Source: CAYZXT01 sp964482515 (GTDB lineage Bacteria > Elusimicrobiota > Elusimicrobia > FEN-1173). From it: a stretch of DNA of 20,335 nt. The translations under genes and the position numbers were made by a program. The stretch is from the NCBI GenBank assembly GCA_964482515.1, contig CAYZXT010000040.1:1-20335 (forward strand), written 5' to 3'. The stretch's first letter is position 1, and the number at the start of each line of letters is the position of its first letter. Shown here piece by piece: positions 1 to 6,977 of this stretch. The notes beneath the pieces were generated by a model. That model worked only from the letters and a program-made list of their open reading frames with translations. It was not told the origin of the DNA and did not search any database.

Positions 1-485
1 CCGCGGCCGATGGGGATCATGGCGTCGATGGCCTTGATGCCGGTCTGCAGCGGCTCGTGGACGGGCTGGCGTTCCACCACGCCGGGCGCGATCACTTCGA
101 CGGGCCGGCTGCCGGTCGCCTTGATGGGACCGAGGCCGTCGATGGGCTGCCCGAGGGCGTCCACCACGCGGCCGACCATGGCATCGCCGACCGGGACCTG
201 CATGATGCGGCTCGTGCGCTCCACCGGATCGCCTTCCTTGATCAGGCGGAAATCGCCCAGCAGGACGCAGCCGACGCTTTCCTTTTCCAAATTCAGGGCC
301 ATGCCGAAAACGTCGTGCGGAAACTTCAACATTTCGCCCGCCAGGGCGTTCTGCAGGCCGTAGACGCGGGCGATGCCGTCGCCGACCTGAAGGACGTAGC
401 CGACTTCCTTCATCTCCGTCTCGGGCGAAAAGCCTTCGATCTGTTCTTTCAAAACGCGCGTGATCTCTTCCGGTTTAATGGCCAT
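1..485 (-). CDS. atpA: ATP synthase F1 subunit alpha (N-terminal part, runs off left edge)
   Basis: Alpha subunit of the F1 head, the non-catalytic nucleotide-binding partner of beta on the cytoplasmic side. The first 161 residues are visible. They start MAIKPEEITRVLKEQIEGF, followed by the beta-barrel region (VGDGIARVYGLQNALAGE), the conserved GRVVDALGQPIDG stretch, and PVHEPLQTGIKAIDAMIPIGRG just before the Walker A loop, which lies outside the window. The ATG at 485 is preceded by GGAGA about 6 nt upstream. It lies 31 nt after the atpH stop and is the last visible gene of the operon. The frame is open to the window edge. Family assignment is secure. gamma, beta and epsilon are expected further left but are not seen. 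Confidence 0.97.
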   Translation of the reverse strand, partial: MAIKPEEITRVLKEQIEGFSPETEMKEVGYVLQVGDGIARVYGLQNALAGEMLKFPHDVFGMALNLEKESVGCVLLGDFRLIKEGDPVERTSRIMQVPVGDAMVGRVVDALGQPIDGLGPIKATGSRPVEVIAPGVVERQPVHEPLQTGIKAIDAMIPIGR

Positions 486-516
486 ATCTTCTCCGTTTGT
501 ATGTTGTCCTCAAATT

Positions 517-1065
517 TTAATTCTGCGCCGACTCCAATAAATTTTCTTTGAGCCGCGCGAGCTGTCCGCGCACGCTCCGGTCCCAGACCTGGTCGCCGGA
601 CTTGATCATCGTCCCGCCGATGAGGTCCTTGTCGACGACGGCGTCCACCGCCACTTCACCGCCCCAAGCCTTCGACAACTGCTTTTCCAGCCGGGCGATT
701 TGCTCGCGCGTCATGGGTTCCGCGCTTTTCACCTGGACCTTGCGGATCCCGTTCGCCCGGTCGAACACGTCTTCAAACGAGACGGCGATGTACGGCAGGA
801 GCGGCAGACGTTTGCGCGCCAGCAACAACTGGATGAACCGCAGGACCACGCCCGTCGAAGAACTTCCCAAAACTTTTTTGATTAGCTCCGTTTTTTCCGA
901 TGGCGCTTTCAGCGGATGCTCCAGAGCCTTCGCCAGCGCGGGGACCGTTTTCCAGGCGTGCATGAAAACATGTAACTCCTCCCGAACAGACTTGTCCTGC
1001 TTTGCCGCCCGGGCGGCCGCGAAAAGCGCGCGCGCGTATCGTCCGGCGACTTCGGTGTCTTTCAC
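517..1065 (-). CDS. atpH: ATP synthase F1 subunit delta
   Basis: Delta subunit (OSCP family) that links the top of the F1 head to the peripheral b stalk. The protein has 182 residues, normal for the family. The N-terminus (VAGRYARALFAAARA) is the typical helical opening. The C-terminal part has the family signature region (IGGTMIKSGDQVWDRSVRGQLARL, residues about 149-172). The start is GTG at 1065, two nt after the atpF stop, so translation is probably coupled to atpF. No unusual feature is visible. Confidence 0.95.
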   Translation of the reverse strand: MKDTEVAGRYARALFAAARAAKQDKSVREELHVFMHAWKTVPALAKALEHPLKAPSEKTELIKKVLGSSSTGVVLRFIQLLLARKRLPLLPYIAVSFEDVFDRANGIRKVQVKSAEPMTREQIARLEKQLSKAWGGEVAVDAVVDKDLIGGTMIKSGDQVWDRSVRGQLARLKENLLESAQN

Positions 1066-1067
1066 GC

Positions 1068-1574
1068 CTAGTTGCTCCCCGCTTTTTGCTCGAAATCGCG
1101 GATCGTTTCGTCCACGAACCTGTCCTGCACCTTTTTATCGATGGACGACTGTAGGATCTTTTCCGCCATCTTGACGGAGACGCCGACCACTTCGCCGCGC
1201 AGCTCCTGGATCAGGCGGCGCTGCTCCTCGGCCAGTTGCTGGCGCGTTTTTTCCGTCAGGCGGCTGGATTCTTCCTGGGCCGCCTTCAGCATCTCTTCCC
1301 GCAGGCGCTGGGCTTCCTTCTGCGTTTGCGCGATCATCTCCTGGCCCTTGGTCTGGACCTGCGCGAGCTGCTGGTCGTATTCGTTCTTCAGGCGCTCCGC
1401 GGCCTGGCGCGCTTCGTCCGCGGCGCGGACCGTGGCGCGGAGGTTTTCTTCCCGCTCGTCCAGCGCCTTGAGGATCGGCTTCCAGGCGAACTTCCCCAGC
1501 ACGAAGGCCACGCAGACGAACGTGATCACCGTCCAAATCATCAGCCCCACGTCGGGGTTCAGCAGTTTATCCAT
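1068..1574 (-). CDS. atpF: ATP synthase Fo subunit b
   Basis: Subunit b forms the peripheral stalk of ATP synthase as a dimer anchored in the membrane. The protein has 168 residues: one N-terminal membrane helix (about residues 10-30, with the GKFAWKPILKALDEREE junction typical of b), then a long charged coiled coil (about 35-140) rich in Ala, Gln, Glu and Arg, then a C-terminal delta-binding segment. There is one b gene, not a b/b' pair. The ATG at 1574 has GGAGAG six nt upstream. It is separated from atpE by a 78-nt spacer with a small hairpin. Confidence 0.95.
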   Translation of the reverse strand: MDKLLNPDVGLMIWTVITFVCVAFVLGKFAWKPILKALDEREENLRATVRAADEARQAAERLKNEYDQQLAQVQTKGQEMIAQTQKEAQRLREEMLKAAQEESSRLTEKTRQQLAEEQRRLIQELRGEVVGVSVKMAEKILQSSIDKKVQDRFVDETIRDFEQKAGSN

Positions 1575-1612
1575 TGAAACTCTCCAAGTTCCCCCGCCCG
1601 CCCAGCCGCCGG

Positions 1613-1626
1613 CGGTCCTGAGACCG
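1613..1626 (-). other. Small hairpin in the atpE-atpF spacer
   Basis: A five-base-pair stem (CGGTC / GACCG, 1613-1617 with 1622-1626) with a four-base loop lies between the atpE stop and the atpF ribosome binding site. It has no U tract, so it is not a standard terminator. It could be an RNA processing or stability element that separates the highly expressed c subunit from downstream genes. The stem is short and may be chance. Confidence 0.3.
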
Positions 1627-1652
1627 TCGACGGCTGACGTCGGAAGAAAAGA

Positions 1653-1946
1653 TTAGTGAGCCTGCGTGGCGGTGGTCGCCGCGCCGGAAGCCGCTTCGCC
1701 CTTGGGCAAGCCCAGGTTCAAAGCCACCAGCAAGCAGATCACCAGCGCGAAAAAGCCCAGACCTTCGATCAAAGCCGCGGGAATGATCATCGACGTACGA
1801 AGGTTCGCCGCCGCTTCCGGCTGGCGCGCCGTGCCTTCCAAGGCCGCGCTGGCCAAACGCGCGATGCCCGATGCCGCCGCCAGCAAACAAACGCCCGCGC
1901 CCAAACCGGCGCCCAAATAACCCAAACCTAAATACAACATGTCCAT
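1653..1946 (-). CDS. atpE: ATP synthase Fo subunit c (proton type)
   Basis: Subunit c forms the rotating ring of Fo. The 97-residue protein is two membrane helices joined by the polar ARQPEA loop (residues 40-45). The ion-binding acid is Glu61 in ALIEGLGFF. Residues 62-63 are Gly-Leu, not the Ser-Thr of sodium-type rings, and the position of the sodium-liganding Gln in helix 1 is Ile28 by ungapped alignment from the loop. I therefore read it as proton-coupled. The glycine motif of helix 1 is reduced: positions 21, 23, 25, 27 and 29 are L, A, A, G, A. The C-terminal tail (about residues 80-97) is longer than in many c subunits. The ATG at 1946 has a strong GGAGG six nt upstream. Confidence 0.95.
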   Translation of the reverse strand: MDMLYLGLGYLGAGLGAGVCLLAAASGIARLASAALEGTARQPEAAANLRTSMIIPAALIEGLGFFALVICLLVALNLGLPKGEAASGAATTATQAH

Positions 1947-1972
1947 TTTATTCCTCCGGGTGATCCGTGATT

Positions 1973-2077
1973 GTCGTCGGGAGCGTTCTTTCTTCGATCG
2001 GTGAACGACGTTTCAAGAATGAGGGCCGGTACTCCCCGGCCTAGGAGTTGCCTCGATTCCGAAAGTGCCCCGACGAC
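1973..2077 (-). promoter_or_regulatory. Predicted structured RNA leader upstream of atpE
   Basis: The 150-nt spacer between atpB and atpE contains two nested stems. The outer stem pairs 1973-1981 with 2069-2077 (nine perfect base pairs, GTCGTCGGG with CCCGACGAC). The inner stem pairs 2024-2029 with 2036-2041 (GGCCGG with CCGGCC, six-nt loop). The outer stem ends about 15 nt before the atpE ribosome binding site (GGAGG, 1953-1957). Neither has a U tract. The c subunit is needed in about ten copies per enzyme, so a processing, stabilising or translation-enhancing role is plausible. This is inference. Confidence 0.45.
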
Positions 2078-2096
2078 GACGTCGGATTCTGTTATT

Positions 2097-2849
2097 TTAA
2101 TGTTGCGGATGAACCGCGCTGCCCACAAAGATCGCGGACAGTAAAGTGAATATGTACGCCTGGAGGAACGCCACGAAGATCTCCAGGAAGCTCATGCCGA
2201 CGGCGGCCGCGATGGACACGGGCGCCACGAGCACGCTGCCGAAAAGAAATATCAGGGACATGAACGCCAGGATCACGATGTGTCCCGCGATCATGTTGGC
2301 GAAAAGCCGAATGCAGAGGGCGAAGCTCTTCGTGAACAGGCCGAGGACCTCGATCATGAACATCAGCGGCAAAAGCCAGGCGGGCAGGCCGTGGGGGATC
2401 AGGCTTTTCACGTAGTGCACGAACCCGTGCTCCCGGATCCCGGCGATGTTGATCATCGCGAAGGTGATGAGCGCCAGGGTCGCGGTGACGGCGATGTTGC
2501 CGGTGGCCGTCGAGCCGTAGGGGACCATGCCGAGGAGGTTGCAGAAGAGGATGAAGAAGAAAATGGAAAGGAAATAAGGAAGGTACTTGCGGCCGTCTTC
2601 GCCCATATTAGGAATGACGATCTCGTCGCGGATGAAGAGGACGAAGGATTCCACCAGGTTGACGACCGTGCCGCGCCGGCCGGAACCCACCGCCGCCGCG
2701 ACCGGCACGAAAAAAAGGACCGCCAGAAACCCGGCGATCCACATCATCAACACGTGTTTGGAGAACGGAAGGGAAACACCCAGCACCGGAGGCAACCGGT
2801 TGAAAACGTGGTCCAACAAATGGTGTTCCAACATGTGGATGAAATTCAT
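2097..2849 (-). CDS. atpB: ATP synthase Fo subunit a
   Basis: Subunit a is the stator channel that guides protons to and from the c ring. The 250-residue protein has five to six membrane helices. The essential arginine is Arg181 in the conserved helix FALCIRLFANMIAGH (residues 176-190). The upstream helix with GNIAVTATLALITF (117-130) and the C-terminal helix FLQAYIFTLLSAIFVG are also typical. The ATG at 2849 follows the atpI stop after one nt, with AAGGAAG inside the atpI 3' end as a likely ribosome binding site. The stop is followed by the structured 150-nt spacer before atpE. Confidence 0.96.
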   Translation of the reverse strand: MNFIHMLEHHLLDHVFNRLPPVLGVSLPFSKHVLMMWIAGFLAVLFFVPVAAAVGSGRRGTVVNLVESFVLFIRDEIVIPNMGEDGRKYLPYFLSIFFFILFCNLLGMVPYGSTATGNIAVTATLALITFAMINIAGIREHGFVHYVKSLIPHGLPAWLLPLMFMIEVLGLFTKSFALCIRLFANMIAGHIVILAFMSLIFLFGSVLVAPVSIAAAVGMSFLEIFVAFLQAYIFTLLSAIFVGSAVHPQH

Positions 2850-2850
2850 T

Positions 2851-3213
2851 TTAGGCGCGAGCTTCCTTCTGAATGAAGTACATCTCTATGATCGATGATA
2901 GAATCAAACCGAAAACGAGCGGCAACAACACGGCGGCCATGGCCCAACGGTATGACCGGTAAACGATCAATGCCGTCGCGGCGAGTCCGGTCAACCGGAA
3001 GAACATGCCGCCGATGAAAACGCCGTAAAATATTTTCTCCGGACGCCGCAACGACCACGCCAGGCTGAGATAGCTCGGGACCGCTAGAGCCGAGGCAACC
3101 CCGTAGCCGGCCCACATCGGCGCGACCCATCCCGCTTTGCCGACAGCGGCGGCCGCCAGGGCGGACAATAAACTCAGTCCGCCGACGCCCGCCACGAGGG
3201 CCGAAACAGCCAT
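2851..3213 (-). CDS. atpI: AtpI-like ATP synthase accessory membrane protein
   Basis: A 120-residue protein with four predicted membrane helices, in the position of atpI directly before atpB. AtpI family proteins assist c-ring assembly or magnesium handling. Sequence conservation is weak, so the call rests mostly on position, length and topology. The ATG at 3213 is chosen over an upstream in-frame start because it follows the atpZ stop (TAG at 3220-3218) after four nt and has AGGTGG immediately before it. A visible Glu lies near the end of the last helix (SSIIEMYF). An unrelated four-helix protein in the same slot cannot be excluded. Confidence 0.75.
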   Translation of the reverse strand: MAVSALVAGVGGLSLLSALAAAAVGKAGWVAPMWAGYGVASALAVPSYLSLAWSLRRPEKIFYGVFIGGMFFRLTGLAATALIVYRSYRWAMAAVLLPLVFGLILSSIIEMYFIQKEARA

Positions 3214-3217
3214 CCAC

Positions 3218-3466
3218 CTATTTTTTGGAATCACGACGGAGAAAAGGAACCAAGAAACTGTACAGCCCGACACCCAGGCCCAGGGCCGAACCGGTCAGGG
3301 TCAGCCAAGGAGACCAGCCCCACTTCTTGTCCAACCAATAACCCGCGTAAAACCCCAGGAGAACGGAGACGGCCAACTGCGAGCCGCCGTACACATGATC
3401 CCACATGGTGAATGGAGCGGAAGGTCGAAAAGGAGGCTTTTGATCGTTTTTCTGCGCCTCTGGCAT
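3218..3466 (-). CDS. atpZ: AtpZ/AtpI-type small ATPase-associated protein
   Basis: An 82-residue protein with two membrane helices (about residues 28-45 and 53-74) and the family-typical segment LLGFYAGYWLDKKWG followed by a short loop and a glycine-rich second helix. Members of this family (putative F0F1-ATPase subunit, AtpZ) are encoded first in many atp operons, and AtpZ with AtpI has been linked to divalent cation transport. It is the first gene here. The ATG at 3466 has no visible Shine-Dalgarno sequence and sits only five nt after a good -10 box, so the mRNA may be leaderless. A downstream ATG at 3406 is possible but would remove little conserved sequence and also lacks a ribosome binding site. 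Confidence 0.8.
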   Translation of the reverse strand: MPEAQKNDQKPPFRPSAPFTMWDHVYGGSQLAVSVLLGFYAGYWLDKKWGWSPWLTLTGSALGLGVGLYSFLVPFLRRDSKK

Positions 3467-3471
3467 GGCAG

Positions 3472-3500
3472 ATACTACTAAACACGGACAAAAACGTCAA
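3472..3500 (-). promoter_or_regulatory. Predicted sigma70 promoter of the atp operon
   Basis: On the minus strand TTGACG (3500-3495), a 17-nt spacer and TAGTAT (3477-3472) form a near-consensus promoter. The expected start of transcription is about 3465, at the atpZ start codon itself. Confidence 0.65.
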
Positions 3501-3511
3501 CTTTCAATCCA

Positions 3512-3527
3512 TGTGACGGTTTTCACG
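3512..3527. promoter_or_regulatory. CRP/FNR-family-like operator between atp operon and PBP1A
   Basis: TGTGA-N6-TCACG matches the CRP consensus TGTGA-N6-TCACA at nine of ten specified positions. Its centre (3519.5) is about 62 bp upstream of the predicted PBP1A transcription start, close to the classic class I activation distance of -61.5, and about 54 bp upstream of the predicted atp start. No regulator gene is in the window, so the binding protein is unknown. Confidence 0.45.
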
Positions 3528-3546
3528 ATCTTTCGCGTGTGCGCGT

Positions 3547-3575
3547 TTGTGGGATGGCCAAAAAATAGATAGGAT
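3547..3575 (+). promoter_or_regulatory. Predicted sigma70 promoter of the PBP1A gene
   Basis: TTGTGG (3547-3552), a 17-nt spacer and TAGGAT (3570-3575). Transcription would begin near 3582, seven nt before the ATG at 3589, which favours that ATG over the in-frame TTG at 3547 and ATG at 3574. Confidence 0.5.
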
Positions 3576-3588
3576 GTTTTTTCTATCC

Positions 3589-5826
3589 ATGAATCCCAAG
3601 ATCCTCCGCTTCCGCCATGTTCTCGCCGCCCTGCTCGGCCTATATCTCATAGGCGTGCTCGGCGTCGCCCTCCTGTTCCGGAAATATTCCCGGGAATTGC
3701 CCGCCGTGGAAAAGCTGGAGGGCTATTCGCCGTCCCTCATCACCAAGATCTACGACATCCGCGGCGAATTGATCTCCGAGCTTTTCGTGGAGCGGCGCGT
3801 CGTTCTCCCCCTGTCCGAGATCCCCGTGGACTTCCAGCGCGCGGTGCTCGCCACCGAGGACGATAATTTCTACAAGCATTGGGGCATCGACATCAAAGGC
3901 ATCCTCCGCGCGTTCCTGATCAACCTTCGCGCGGGGCACACGGTGCAGGGCGGCTCCACCATCACGCAACAGCTGGCCAAGAACATCTTCCTCTCCCAGG
4001 CCCGGACGCTGGACCGGAAGATCAAGGAACTTCTCCTCACGCTCCAGATGGAGCGGCACTTCAGCAAGGACGAAATCCTCCAGCTCTACATGAACCAGAT
4101 TTATTTCGGGCACGGCGCCTACGGCATCGAAGCCGCGGCCCGGGTGTTCTTCGGCAAGAAAGCCAAGGAGCTCACGCTGCCCGAATGCGCGCTCCTCGCC
4201 GGCCTCCCCCGCGCGCCGAACGCCTACTCCCCCTTCAACAACCAGAAACGCGCGTTCTTACGGCGGAGCCTGGTGCTGCGCCGCATGCGGAACATGGGTT
4301 TCATCAACGAACGGGAGGAACTGGCCGCGGCGGGCAAACCGCTCAACGTATTGAAGGCGCCGCTCGCGCCGGCCGTCGGGTCCTATTTCGTGGAGTACGT
4401 GCGTCGGCTCATGGAACCCACGTACGGCTCCGAAGCGATGTACCGCAGCGGGCTTTCGGTCTACACCACGTTGGACCTGCGCATGCAAAAAGCCGCGGAG
4501 CAAACCACCAACGAACACCTGGGGAATTTCGACAACCAGCACGCCGAAGACCGCATGCTGTATCTCCTGAAGAACAAGAAGATCACGCAGAGCGATTTCA
4601 ACCAGTGGAAGAAAAACCGAAGCACCGCCACCGCCGAAGCGACGCTGGAATCGCCTCCGGAAGAAAACGCCGAACCCCTTCCCGTGCAGGGCGCGCTGGT
4701 GGCCATCGACCCGCAGACGGGCGGCATCCGCGCGCTGGTCGGCGGGCGCGACTTCCAAAAATCCAAGTTTAACCGCGCCGTGCAGGCCAAGCGCCAGCCC
4801 GGCTCGACCTTCAAGCCCTTCGTCTGGCAGGCCGCCCTGGAATCGGGCTTCACGGCGGCGACCATCGTGGACGATTATCCGCTCGCCTACACGGACGTCA
4901 CGAGCCATCCGCGGCTGGTCGCGGAAGCCACCGACTATATGATGCTGCGCGAAATGGTGACCGGCTATTACCAGACGGACCTGCCGGAACCGGTCGAAGG
5001 AGAGAAGCCGCCGCCGGACCCCATCTGGGCGCCCAAGAACTGGGACGATAAATATCTCGGGCCCATCACGCTGCGCAAGGGATTGGCCCTCTCGCGGAAC
5101 CTCGTGTCCATCCGGCTGATCGACCGCGTGGGACCGAAGACCGTGGCGGACTTCGCCCATCGCGCCGGGATTGAAAGCAAGCTGGACGCGGTGCTTTCCC
5201 TCGGCCTCGGGACGTCGGTGGTGACGCCGCTGGAGCTGGCGAGCGCTTTTTCGACCTACGATAACAGTGGCATCCACATGAAGCCCTTCGCCATCATCCG
5301 CGTGGTGGACAAGGACGGCAAAGTGCTGGAGGAAAACCTTCCCCAGGGCCAGGCGGCTTTCTCGCCGCAGAACAATTTCCTCATCTCGAATTTACTGCAG
5401 GGAGTGGTGAAGGACGGGACGGGCCGGCACGCGCAGCGGGTCGGGAGGCCGGTGGCGGGCAAGACCGGCACGACGCAGGACATGCGGGACGTATGGTTCG
5501 CGGGCTACACGCCGGGGCTGGCGACGGTGGTCTGGGCGGGCTACGACGACTTCACGCCGCTCGGGAAGAAGATCAGCAGCGCCGGGACCACGGTGCCATG
5601 GTGGACCGACTTCATGGTACAGGCCGTGAAATACCTGCCGGTCAAAAATTTCGACATGCCTCCGGGGATCGTCATCGCCAAGATCGACTCCGACACGGGA
5701 CTGCTGGCGCTGCCCTCCTGCCCGCACGTCACGCTGGAAGCTTTTTATCAGGACAAAGTGCCCCAGGAATTCTGCCACATCGACCACGACAAACTGCTGA
5801 ACCCGGAAGTGGAAATCATCGAATAA
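3589..5826 (+). CDS. mrcA: Class A penicillin-binding protein (PBP1A type)
   Basis: Bifunctional peptidoglycan synthase of 745 residues (from ATG 3589) that polymerises lipid II and crosslinks stem peptides in the periplasm. It has a short cytoplasmic start and one membrane anchor (about residues 9-29). The glycosyltransferase family 51 domain shows AVLATEDDNFYKHWG with catalytic Glu90, then GGSTITQQLAKN, RKIKELLLTLQMER and YMNQIYFGHGAYGIEAAA. The transpeptidase domain has SxxK (Ser406-Thr-Phe-Lys409), SxN (Ser502-Arg-Asn504) and KTGT (625-628), all intact. The linker carries a charged insert near residues 320-365. The tail has two cysteines. The start was chosen from the promoter position, since no clear ribosome binding site is seen. 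It is a single gene facing away from the atp operon, and its 3' end overlaps the convergent glycerate kinase gene. Confidence 0.96.
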   Translation: MNPKILRFRHVLAALLGLYLIGVLGVALLFRKYSRELPAVEKLEGYSPSLITKIYDIRGELISELFVERRVVLPLSEIPVDFQRAVLATEDDNFYKHWGIDIKGILRAFLINLRAGHTVQGGSTITQQLAKNIFLSQARTLDRKIKELLLTLQMERHFSKDEILQLYMNQIYFGHGAYGIEAAARVFFGKKAKELTLPECALLAGLPRAPNAYSPFNNQKRAFLRRSLVLRRMRNMGFINEREELAAAGKPLNVLKAPLAPAVGSYFVEYVRRLMEPTYGSEAMYRSGLSVYTTLDLRMQKAAEQTTNEHLGNFDNQHAEDRMLYLLKNKKITQSDFNQWKKNRSTATAEATLESPPEENAEPLPVQGALVAIDPQTGGIRALVGGRDFQKSKFNRAVQAKRQPGSTFKPFVWQAALESGFTAATIVDDYPLAYTDVTSHPRLVAEATDYMMLREMVTGYYQTDLPEPVEGEKPPPDPIWAPKNWDDKYLGPITLRKGLALSRNLVSIRLIDRVGPKTVADFAHRAGIESKLDAVLSLGLGTSVVTPLELASAFSTYDNSGIHMKPFAIIRVVDKDGKVLEENLPQGQAAFSPQNNFLISNLLQGVVKDGTGRHAQRVGRPVAGKTGTTQDMRDVWFAGYTPGLATVVWAGYDDFTPLGKKISSAGTTVPWWTDFMVQAVKYLPVKNFDMPPGIVIAKIDSDTGLLALPSCPHVTLEAFYQDKVPQEFCHIDHDKLLNPEVEIIE

Positions 5827-6952
5827 ATTGCCGCGCTGTTTCAAACGCGGCCTTCGCTAAATTTTTCTTCGCTGAACGAAATGCTTCGGCCCGGCCCATG
5901 CCCGGCGGCGAGATGGCGACGACGGCCTTGGCCCCGTGTTCCAAAATCTTTTCGTGCCCCGGCCCGAGCTGTCCCGCGAGGACGACCAGCGGCTTCCCCC
6001 AGCGATGGGCCATCACGGCCAGAATCGACGACGCCTTTCCTTCCGCCGACTGCCCGTCCACTTTCCCCTCCGCCGTGAAGATTAAATCCGCCCGCCGGAT
6101 CCGCCGCTCCACCTGAAGCATCGGAAAAAGCAGGATGTCCGCGGGCTGGGGCCGCGCGCCGAAGAAAGCGAACAACCCCGCGCCCATGCCGCCGGCCGCG
6201 CCCGCGCCGAGGATTTCCGCTGCGTCTTTTCCCAAGTCCTTCTTCGCCACGCGCGCGAAGTTCTTTAGTCCGCGCTCCAGCGCCTTCACCTGCGCGGGCG
6301 TGGCGCCCTTCTGCGGGCCAAAGACCGCGGCCGCACCGCGCGCGCCGAGCAAAGGGTTCCGCACGTCGCTCGCGACCCAGAAGGATGTTTTCTTCAGGCG
6401 CTCGTCCAGTCCGGACAAATCCATGCGCGCGAGCTTTTCCAGTTCCCCGCCGCCGCGCTTCAGCGATCTCCCCTTCGCGTCGAAAAACGTCGCGCCCAAT
6501 GCCTGGGCCATCCCGAGGCCCGCGTCCACCGTGGCGCTCCCGCCCAGACCGAGGACGATATGGCGGCAGCCTTTGTCCAACGCCGCGCGGATCAATTCTC
6601 CCGTGCCGAAGGTGGACGTCTTCATCGGATTTCTATTTCGCGGCGGAACGTGCTTCAACCCCGACGCTTCCGCCATATCGAGCAAAGCGATGGGCGATTG
6701 CTTCGGTTTTTTGAGGATGCCCCAGCGGGCGACGACGGATTTTCCCAGCGGCCCTTCGACGCGGGTTTTCATGAAGCGTCCGCCCAGGGCGTGGGTCAAA
6801 GACTCGGCGGTGCCGTCGCCGCCGTCGCCGAGCGGCAAGGAAACGATCTCGGCGTTAGGCAGCGCGCGCCGCACGCCGCGCTCCATGGCGGTGGCGGCTT
6901 CAAAAGCGGAAAGACATTCCTTGAGGGCGTTCGGCGCGAGGAGGATTTTCAT
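5816..6952 (-). CDS. glxK: Glycerate kinase (GarK/GlxK family)
   Basis: Phosphorylates D-glycerate with ATP, in this family usually giving 2-phosphoglycerate, which feeds lower glycolysis from glyoxylate or serine metabolism. The 378-residue length is normal. Family signatures are MKILLAPNALKECLSAFEAA at the N-terminus, PLGDGGDGTAESL (40-52), the glycine-rich HIVLGLGGSATVDAGLGMAQ (131-150), ASDVRNPLLGARGAA (194-208), GAAGGMGAGL, and FTAEGKVDGQSAEGK near the C-terminal third. The ATG at 6952 has a GGTGA element close upstream. Its last 11 bp overlap the PBP1A 3' end on the other strand. It is the last gene of a minus-strand cluster but is separated from alr by 101 nt holding a palindromic element, so its expression may be partly separate. 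Its metabolic link to the neighbours is not obvious. Confidence 0.95.
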   Translation of the reverse strand: MKILLAPNALKECLSAFEAATAMERGVRRALPNAEIVSLPLGDGGDGTAESLTHALGGRFMKTRVEGPLGKSVVARWGILKKPKQSPIALLDMAEASGLKHVPPRNRNPMKTSTFGTGELIRAALDKGCRHIVLGLGGSATVDAGLGMAQALGATFFDAKGRSLKRGGGELEKLARMDLSGLDERLKKTSFWVASDVRNPLLGARGAAAVFGPQKGATPAQVKALERGLKNFARVAKKDLGKDAAEILGAGAAGGMGAGLFAFFGARPQPADILLFPMLQVERRIRRADLIFTAEGKVDGQSAEGKASSILAVMAHRWGKPLVVLAGQLGPGHEKILEHGAKAVVAISPPGMGRAEAFRSAKKNLAKAAFETARQFIR

Positions 6953-6977
6953 CTTTGGTGAAATTGTCTTTTCTAGC

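Noticed and set aside
4258..5277. A 339-codon minus-strand frame opposite PBP1A
   Set aside because: The plus strand carries all PBP1A catalytic motifs in order. The antisense product is Arg/His-rich and resembles nothing.
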